The notes under the pieces are model-generated. The model was not told the origin of the DNA and made no database searches. It worked only from the letters and a program-made list of their open reading frames with translations. A program made the position numbers and the translations under genes. DNA of 64,000 bases from Isochrysis galbana (Eukaryota; Haptophyta; Isochrysidales; Isochrysidaceae), in contig CM030937.1 of the NCBI GenBank assembly GCA_018136815.1, forward strand, positions 3,585,820 to 3,649,819, written 5' to 3'. Positions 50,445 through 59,400 of the stretch are shown here, piece by piece; position 1 is the first letter of the stretch; each line of letters begins with the position of its first letter.

Positions 50445-51056
50445 CTACTGCGACGTGACGGCCTCGGTCTGTGGCAGCGCGGGCCGCGCCTTGAGAGCTC
50501 CGGCGTCTTCAAGGAGATCCTTGAGCTTCCCCATGAAGGCCAACTTGACCAGGCCCGGTGCAGAATCGGATGGGCCATCGTCGCAGCCGCCAACATATTT
50601 CCCACCTATCCATACGCTGGGCACCGAGCTCTTGCCAGTGAGCCGCCCAAGTGCAGCACGCTTCTTGTTGCCTTCACTCCATGGCTGATCAAGACGGATG
50701 ACCTTGGGATCTGCCCCTGCGATTTCCAAAAGCTCAAGCGCTTTCTTGCAGCTAGGCGAGGCCTCCCACGTAAACAAGACAAGCGGCGAAGACTTCGCTT
50801 CCTCTTGAACCTCCTCTTGGACAGCGGTCACATCGTAGTCACCAGCAATTGCGTCGGCTATCGCCTGCTTCACGCCATATCCCTGGCTGCGCGACTCCTG
50901 GAAGCGACCCCATCCCTTCTTGACCGTGTCGAGAGGGCCAACGTCCTCCATGCGCACAGATGAGAGGGCGCGTCCGGAAGAGGTGCGCGACACCCCATGC
51001 AGCAGCGAGGGCGGCGAGGTGAATCCCAAGGAGATCAGCAGAAGGCCACCGATCAT
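50445..51056 (-). CDS. Glutaredoxin-like protein without the first active-site Cys
   Basis: 203 residues from MIGGLLLISLGFTSPPSLLH at 51056; this N-terminus looks like a signal or plastid-targeting peptide. An earlier in-frame ATG at 51179 adds 41 Ser/Asp-rich residues. After a helix (VKKGWGRFQESRSQGYGVKQ) the thioredoxin-fold domain starts at about residue 115: PLVLFTWEASPSCKKALELL. The usual CPYC/CGFS site here reads SPSC: the first, nucleophilic Cys is Ser. Other glutaredoxin marks are present: SSVPSVWIGGKYVGGCDDGP (cis-Pro and the GG-CDD glutathione-binding site) and a final helix. It may bind glutathione or an iron-sulfur cluster without normal thiol exchange; that is inference. No intron. 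Confidence 0.8.
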   Translation of the reverse strand: MIGGLLLISLGFTSPPSLLHGVSRTSSGRALSSVRMEDVGPLDTVKKGWGRFQESRSQGYGVKQAIADAIAGDYDVTAVQEEVQEEAKSSPLVLFTWEASPSCKKALELLEIAGADPKVIRLDQPWSEGNKKRAALGRLTGKSSVPSVWIGGKYVGGCDDGPSDSAPGLVKLAFMGKLKDLLEDAGALKARPALPQTEAVTSQ

Positions 51057-51175
51057 CGTCTCGTCACGATCCTCGTCTCGCTCTCTGGCACCTTTCCCGG
51101 AAAGCTCATCTTTTAGACCTGTCGAGAGAGAGATCCCAGACAGAGAGATACCAGAGATGGAGATGAGATGCTTCC

Positions 51176-51409
51176 ACATTCACACTTGAGTTAACTGACT
51201 AGCTGTGACCGGAATGGATGTGTTTGCTTTATAGTGCTATTCTTATCTCTACTTCGCACACGCACAGCAACGAAACGGGATGGGAGGGTGGGAGATGAGC
51301 GAAAACCGGGCGCGCTCGGCAGTTGAACGACTGTGAACGACTGTTCCTGTGAAACCGAACATTCACACTTGAGTTAACTGACTAGATGTGACCGGAATGG
51401 ATGTGTTTG
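51176..51409. repeat. Direct repeat, 51 bp, 183 bp apart
   Basis: 'acattcacacttgagttaac' and 'gtgaccggaatggatgtgtt' occur at 51176-51226 and again at 51359-51409 with one mismatch in the span. The sequence between them contains 'cgaacgactgtgaacgactg', itself a short repeat. It lies upstream of the glutaredoxin gene, so the repeat may be part of its promoter or the scar of a local duplication. Confidence 0.8.
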
Positions 51410-52180
51410 CCATCCACACCCGCAACGCGAAGGATTCGCGTTAGACAAGGCTGACGCTGATCGTGAACTTGATACGCATGATCGAGTAGCCAACCTGGAA
51501 GAACGAACGCTGCGGAAGCAGAGGGCCCAACGGTGGGGTCGATGTAGCGTGCTTCGCTCGGGTGGAGGTGCCGAGGTGCCTGGCGCCCAGCCGCCTAACC
51601 AATCTCCTCTGATGCGAGGCACCTTGATGGCCTCGGCAGCGGACGACGCTCCAGAATGGATTGAGTGGCCAAGATAGGCGAAGCCAGCCGGTGCCACGAT
51701 GTGGCAGTGTTCCAGCGCTTGTGCTACCCATTTGGACATAGAGAGTCTAGAGAGAGCGGTGGGCCCCTTCTCACCCCTCGTCACCCGCACGCCATGGCGC
51801 CCATCCCAAATCCCAACCCCACTCGCGCGCGCCGCACGACTGCGGCCGCGCCCACGCGCCCACGCCCGCAGAGTTGTCGTCCGATCGACGACTACAACTT
51901 CCCCATAAGAGGCAATTGCAATTGGCAATCATTGGGGGAGCTCCCACGGGCGGGGGCGCGGGCGGGCCGCCGCGGCCCCGCCGCCATCGCTGCGCGCTCT
52001 TGTGTATGCACTGTGTATACGGCCTCGGCGCCCTGTGTACAATACACAATGTTGGGCTCTGGCGTGTATACGCTGTATACGTATATGTATATGCCTTGTA
52101 GGCCTGGGCCTGGGGCTGGGGGTGCCATCGACATCGACCATCGAACCATCGAATGGCGAATGGGAAATGGGAATGGACGG
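51410..52180. other. No gene recognised
   Basis: Overlapping frames on both strands, none with a motif. At 52010-52100 alternating 'gtgtata', 'tgtatac' and 'tatatg' steps form short palindromes. Confidence 0.4.
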
Positions 52181-52371
52181 CTGTCAGAGCAAGGCTCATC
52201 TCACTCTTGGTGATGGCCTGCGAGGGCGCGCCGGCAGCTAGCGCGGAGTGCGGTTCTTGCGGGGAGCTCATGGAGCTTTCCTCGGGGGTGACTACGGGCA
52301 TGATGATCGACGCACGACGCACGACGCACGGAGGGCGTGGAAGTGTGGAAGGAGGCTTGTGGGAGGTGGTG
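52181..52371 (-). repeat. Dispersed repeat with coding potential, copy 2
   Basis: Inverse copy of 3950-4138 with the open frame kept (VVTPEESSMSSPQEPHSALA). Confidence 0.6.
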
Positions 52372-52504
52372 GCAGGCGACTGGGGGTGGCTCAGGCGCGT
52401 GCTTGGCTTGTATTGACTCGTTGACTCGGGGTATAGACTCAGGAACTCGGGGGGACTCGCTTGGGAACACGGTGAAGTTGCTACAAAAAGCTCGAGGGCA
52501 CGGA

Positions 52505-52740
52505 GCCACACAAACTAACCCAAACGGGGCGAAAACTAACCACATCTGGACGGACGGCCAGGCGTCGGCACCAGGGCAACTCAGCAACGCGCAGACATGC
52601 GACACAGGGGAGGCCGACACAACGAGGGCAGATCTCGTTGGGGAGATAGATATGACCGATAGACGAGAGAAGACAAAAGACGGTCATGGAACATTTGATG
52701 ACAACAAGAGAAGGTAAGAGAAGAGGGCCGGAGGCGACGG
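52505..52740 (-). repeat. LINE 5'-UTR-like repeat, copy 2
   Basis: Matches 1655-1960 in the same orientation and has one 32 bp unit ('gagagaagacaaaagacggtc'). The ORF-like repeat at 52181-52371 follows on the minus strand, as a 5' UTR followed by ORF1 would. Confidence 0.6.
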
Positions 52741-52999
52741 ACGGCACGCCGAGGGAAAGAACCTGCCGCGGGGGGGGCGAGGGACCGAGGGCACGGCGGG
52801 GCAGCGTGGGAGGGCGCGAGGCCAATCTCGGAGCGAGATCGCGTCCTTTCTCTCGCGGAGCGCGGAGAGACCCCCCACGAGACATCTTGGGACCGGAGAA
52901 TGTTTTGGACGAATCTTCCTGTCGTCGGCCGAGGAGATGCGGACGGAGAGAGAGAGAGAGAGTCTCGCAGAGCGACTGCAGAACGAGAAGTCGAAGTCA

Positions 53000-53231
53000 T
53001 GCCGGTTTATTACCTTAAACGAGCCAACAATTATAGTAACAGCAAAAACAAAATTCGAATCGCAAATTTCGAGACCAAAATCTGCAAACCTGGACTTGAG
53101 ACCATGGGGAATCCGAATCTGTGTGTCTTGTGCGTCAGTGGCAACACGGGTAACTGTTCAATTGTAATTGTGAGCGCGTACCTTACACGAATATTCATGC
53201 CTACAGCCTTCAGATGGGCAGGAATACAACA
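53000..53231 (-). repeat. Candidate 3' LTR of the Ty3/gypsy element
   Basis: In element orientation it starts TGTTGTATTCC directly after a run of G that would serve as the polypurine tract, about 250 bp past the ORF end, and ends CCGGCA (TG...CA, 232 bp). It resembles 27018-27226. The matching 5' LTR is not visible; that side runs into the gap at 62755. Confidence 0.5.
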
Positions 53232-53488
53232 CCCCCCGACTTAAATCGAGACGTCTCCCGATGTCGAGCCAAGAGAGTTCATTTAACCATACGAGACGAG
53301 AGACTTAGAAGAGGAGGATTAACCCATGGATCCAAAGCGAGCACAAAATCGGCAGCTTAGCGCGGCGGCCCCCGATTTCGTACGCCACGTCCTACCACGT
53401 TCTCCCTTTTACAGGAGTTTTGCTCGGGCAGTTGCGCTGGGTCAGGCGCTGACGCGACGCTAATCATCCACTTCCGGTCGACTTAGCG

Positions 53489-56400
53489 CTACGAACGTGA
53501 ACGAGAACGGGTACGACTTGAAGGCAGATCAGGAGGAATACGATTTGACTCTTGAACTCGACGTGGAACTTGATTAGACTGGGGACTTGAACTTGGACTT
53601 GAAGAGGAGTCTACAGCGGAGTGAGCTTGGGGTTGAACCGGACGGCGGTCGAAAGTGGTGTCGTACGACTCAACTAGATCAGCACAACGCCGAAGCAACT
53701 CAATTCGAGACTCCCAAGTAGCTTCAGAACGAGGATAGCCGCGCCATTTGACGAGATACTTGAATGAAACTCCATCGCCCTTGCGAGCGAGTAACTCTTC
53801 GACCAAATACTCATCTCCAGCGAGCGGAGACGAATCGGTGACGGTGAAGTACGGACGGAGATTGGAAATGTGAACTTCATCCTTGACTTGACGATTTTCG
53901 AGATCGCGTAGACGGTATCGAGTGGCCGAGATTGCTTCTTCTACTCGGTAGGGACCGGAGTAGAGATACTGAAGTTTGTTGGCGTGGCCAGGGATTCGAC
54001 GACAAACTCTGTCTCCTGGTTTGAAGGTGACGCCGAGTTTAGACTTTTGAGAGGCAGAGCGCATTGATTCGCGTTGTGCTTCTTGAGTACTTTCGAGGGC
54101 GGAACGCCACGACTCGAGAAGCTTCTTATTGAGCTCGGTGGCGTAAGTGACGGCATCGGACGGAGGCCTAGATGGAAGCAACTCAAGAACAGGAGCAGGG
54201 TCAGCAAGTTGAGCTGGGAGACGAAGCTCCCGACCAAACAAGATAGCCGCGGGTGACTTGGGTACGACGCGACCGGCGGTCGCTCGCATAGACATGAGAA
54301 GAAACGGAAGGTGATCGACCCAATGGGCGCCGCCTTCATTGGAGACTCGAGTCATCGTGAGGAGAGTTTGTTGAGCTCTTTCCACTAGCCCTACGCCTTC
54401 GTGGCGATAGGCTTCAGTAGTGCTCAAGTCCGTGCCGGTCGCTTTGAGAATTAGGTCCACTAATCGAGAGCAAAGATTCGAGCCGGCGTCGGTTCGAAGT
54501 TGGCGAGGGACTCCATAACGAGATACGATGAGACGCATGAAGACGTCTAGACATTTCGCGGACGAGGGGTTACCGTTGCAAGGCTCAGCTTCAATCCAAC
54601 GAGAGAGAGAATCGACGAAAACAATCAGCTTGTCAAAACCGGAGCGGCCGGATACGAAATCGTGAGTGGGCGCCATCGAAAGAATATCGCAATAGACGAC
54701 GTCGAAAGGATAAGATCCGATGGAAAGACCGGATGGATGGGCGAGCGGTCGCGGTAACGGTTTGCCAAGAGTGCATTCGTGGCACTCTCGAACGTATTCC
54801 GATACAGAGGCGGACAAGCCAGGCCAGTACACTCGAGTACGAAGTAGGGTAGACATCCTTGTCGCACCTGGGTGACCAAGGTGGTCATGGTAGGCGCGGA
54901 GGTACGTGTCACGAAGGGACTCCGGAATGTATAAACGAAGAGGAGCCTCTTCCGCCTCTGACGAGCGGTAGTAAAGTAGGCCATCGCGAAGGAGGAATCG
55001 GGATCTTTTCTTCGACGACGAGCTAGAGTCAGGAACAGAGACCGGACCGGCGGTGATCGAAGATTGTGCTTTCGAAAGGATCGACTCGAATTCAGAAAGG
55101 ATCGAGCTAGCGAGCTCGTCGGTAGAGAGCGCTTGACGCAATTCGTCGGCATGAGGCACGCCCACATCGAGATACGAGGAGGTAATCGACTCCGAAGATT
55201 CCGATGCTTGACGAGCGAGCCTATCGTTTGCTTGTTGGCGGCGAGCGGTGAGGGTGGATGAAGTGACCGCGGCGGCAACTATGTCGTGAATCTCAGAAGA
55301 ATCGAAAGAATGGGCATCACTCTCCTCGACATGGAGAGGATCGTGATCGGGCTCGAGAGCAACTAAGCGGGATAAGCCGTCGGCGTCCCAGTGAGTGACT
55401 CCAGGTTTGTGCACGACGTCGAATCGATATTCGGCTAGCTTTAGGACCCATCGCATGAGGCGCGAGGCTGGACCACCGGTGACTTGATCTTTCATCGTGT
55501 GAAGCCAGCGCAAAGCTGAATGGTCTACGACGAGGGTGAAGTGGCGACCCCAGAGATAAGGCCTCCAATTTCGGATCGATTCTAGCGCTGCTAGAAGTTC
55601 GATTTCAGTGACTGTCCAATGGCGCTCAGCCGGACTCAAACTACGACCGTAGTATGCAACGACGCGCTCTCTCCCTTCGTCGTCCTTCTGTGCGAGGACG
55701 CCGGCGATGCCGAGCTTGCTAGCCCCGTCGGTCTTAACGAGGAAAGGACGGTCGTCTCGAGGAGGTGCGAGTACGGGTTCTTCACAGATAGCTTGCTTGA
55801 GATCTTCGATAGCCTGGCGACAGGCTTCTGTTTGCGACTCGACCGGGACATCGCACCCTTTCCGCGTGAGAGCGGTTAAAGGCGCTGCACGGATCGCAAA
55901 ACGACGTATAAAACGGCGGTAGTACGAGCATAGTCCAAGGAAAGAACGGACGGCTTCGATCGAGTTGATTTGGGTAGGGTCGATTTTCGAGACGGCTTCC
56001 ACTTTCTTGGGATCCATCCGAAGACCTTCACGCGAAACAACGTGGCCGAGATATTCAGCCGAGGTGGCAAAGAAAACGCATTTCGACATCTTGCAAGTGA
56101 GGCCCGCCCAGATGAGACGTTCCAAGACAAGATCAAGACGGTGTAACATTTGTTGGAATGACGACTCTTCCCTGGCCTGCAGCGAGTCACCTACGCCTGT
56201 CGACCAGGCGCCGACATCATCCAAGTATGGCATACAAATCTCCCATGCCAACCCACCGAGAACGGCGTCCATGAGGCGGCACATATACGAGGGACCGGAT
56301 TGAACACCAAAAGGCAAGTAATTGAACTCGTACTTGCCGCGATGAGTAGTGAACGCGGTGATATGTTTATCGGACTCTTTGATCGGTATACCCCAGAAAC

Positions 56401-59400
56401 CAGATGCTAGGTCCAGGGTGCAAAGGAATAGAGAATCGAGGTTGCCTTGGCCGGACGACAATCGGTCGATGGCTTCTACCGTGAGGGGAAGAGGGCTGTC
56501 CTCTAGACGAAGCTTGGAGTTGACGTCGCGATAATCTACGCAGAAACGTACGGAGCCATCCTTCTTAGTGACTAACACGACTCGAGAGGCCCACGACGAA
56601 TTTGATTTCCTAATGATGCCCGCGGACTCCATCTTGCAAACTTCGTCCTCTATGACCTTCTCACCCTCTCGTCCAACTCTAGACGGTGCGTGACGGTGAG
56701 CTTCGGCTCCGGGGTTGAGCGGTAGCTCTACCTCCATCACGTGAGTGTGATTCGGGTTGGTCGGGTCAATTGCGAAAGCAGCGATACGTCGGGCTAGTAG
56801 ACGACGAACTTGTTCACGTTGGGGCATCGAGAGACGGCCCTCGGGGTCGATCTTGGCTGCCTCAAGGAGCTTACGTTGGTCCTCGTTGAGCGACTCAATC
56901 ACATCCGGCGAGTTAACGTCACCGACGCGGTGATAAGTTCCGGCGTGAATCTTGAATCGAACCTGTAGCGAAGCTACAGGGTGGAACGACGGAAGGTGTA
57001 GTGGTTTGGCGTCAGTGTTGACCACCGTGATCGCGATGGTGTGGTCGGAGTTCGGCCTCTCTACTTGAGGGATGACGAGAGGAGAGCTGTCAATAGTCTC
57101 GCGTGTAGGGAGTCGGTCCACGAGCATGGCGCAGTCTTCGTGTTCTCGAAGAGCTAGCGGAATTCGGACGTGAAACGTCGCCCGATGATAGGCCGGGATC
57201 GTGATAGGTTCGTGGGTGTATAGGAGGTACTCGGAGCCACAAGACGCCGGCGCTTTGGCGGCAAACTCATCGGCCGTGTTGAAGAGAGGCTCGGAGACTA
57301 GCTGGTTGTCGTTTTTGGTGGCCTGCGGCCCTCGGAAGAAGTCCGTCGTGATTGGGTTCGCGGAGGTCGGACAGACCTGTGCACAAGTCATGCTGACAGG
57401 GACCACCGCTATCGGTGACGTCGAGACGCGAAAGATCGGCGGAGCGTCGGGGCTTGGACTGCCATCAACCTCAAGAGGAGCCACCGTGGATGGGGCACCG
57501 AGGGTGATAGAGCCGTCCGCGCTGCCGGAGGCGAGCTGAATCGAAGCGGCGTGCGTAGCTAAGAAGTCGTTCCCGAGCAGCAGCATCGGGTTGCCTTCAA
57601 TCACCATGAACGTATGACGAAAGAGAAATCCACCGACGGAGAAAACGATTCGAGCCTTGCCTCGCGTGATAAGAGGTAGGCCGTCCGGACCGTGAAGCGG
57701 TGTCACTACGGCTTGCGGCAGCCGCTCGACGCATGCGTCGTTGGGTAGGCTGGACAAGAGGGAAGTGGTCACGACCGACGGGCCAGCTCCGGTGTCAGCG
57801 AGTGTGCTGTTGACCGTGAGGGCGGAGTCGGCTAAGATTACTCCTTCTTTGCCGGCAGCCTCGCCGGAGCGGCAGACCATTAGATCTCGAACATATAGAC
57901 AATGCCTTGGGTAGGCAGATGGTAGGGTATCCACGACGCTCTCCGGCCGGTGCGCGGTCACGTGTGCAATGGTGTCGGACAGGGACGGGGTTGGTCGCCA
58001 GCGTCGTTGCTCGGGTGAATTCGTCGTCAAACTGGTCGTCGTCTCTTCGGGTACTCCGACTGCCGCTATCGTGGCAGAGGGCCTAGAGGGGTCGTCCTCG
58101 TTGGTAGCGGTACAGGGTGATAGCTTGGGACTAGTGTAGCCCAGGCCTCTCTTGTCGGTGGGGTGCCTCGGGTGGTCGGACATCTTTTCCCAAACTTTCT
58201 CGAGACGGGCTTGGGCTTCTGTCTTGGGTCTTCGAACTAATGAGGCTAGCTCTTCGGCGCGGATGCCTTTGGCTTCCACAAACTCGATTGGCGCTCGGAC
58301 GGCAGCGGTAAGGTCGGATTCCTCGTCGGCGCCTCGTCCGGCTAGAGCTTGCGCTCTTATTTCGTCAGCGGTTTCGAGCGTGACGTTGGACCATTTCTGG
58401 TCCCCGTTCACTCCGAATGATTGCCATTGTTGGCGCCGCTTCCGGAGAGTCGTCGGCGTCGTCGGACGCGGCGAGCTCGCGCGTGCCGGAGGCGGGGCGG
58501 TCCATGGAGAGAATGGGTCGTGGAGAGTAGACTCGGAGGCGTAGAATGGCGTGTCGTTGTCGTGGTTATCGTGGGTTTCTTTTTGGTCTTCGTGATTGTC
58601 TGACTCGGGAGTAGCTGGACGGGAAACAACGGGGTCGGAAGAAACTTCACTAGATTCCCTCCCCCTCTCATAACGATGAAGAGCCGACCACGGCTCGTAA
58701 GCGGTAGCCTCAGTCGAGCTAAGGGAAGGCTGGTCCGATAGGCTGCGCCGCGCGCAAGCGAGTAGCTCCAACGCGGACAGTTTCTTCGTCGATGGCTGGT
58801 CTCCCTGTTGGCTCAAATGTCGAAGAAGAACAGGCATCCAATGGGTCGCCATCGCTCCAGCTACACCGACGTAGGTGCGGCTGCGAAGAGCGCCACGATG
58901 CGGTGAAGGCGAGAGATTAGCCATGGCTGACTCACGACCATCCACGACGCAGGTTGGCTGGAGGGGCGGCAGCCCTTTGGTGAGGTACAACCCGGTGGCT
59001 TTCTGGTGTCCAGTGCCGTGCTCCCAGGGTTGGACGAATTGGGTCGGGGTCAACCCCCCGACTAAACGGCGAGCTTCCGCATGCATCCGAGGGTTCTCGA
59101 CCGCTACAAACGGAGCAGTGGCGGAGGCCATTGACTTGAAGACGCGAGCGGCCGACTCAAGAGCGGCACGACGTCCGGGTTCTTGGGAGAGCCATTGACT
59201 GCTGACGGCGGAGAGGTACGTGCAGGGCGGGTGGGCGATGACTAGGTCCCAACCTAGGTTTTGGACATGAAGCGCGTCGCCTTGGAAGTGGGGCACGTAA
59301 TCAATCTCAGAAGGATACAAATCGCACGTAGCTACATCAGCTCCGGCGAGTAGGAACATGGAGGAGACGACGCCGCTCGTCTCGCCAACGACGAGAACGC

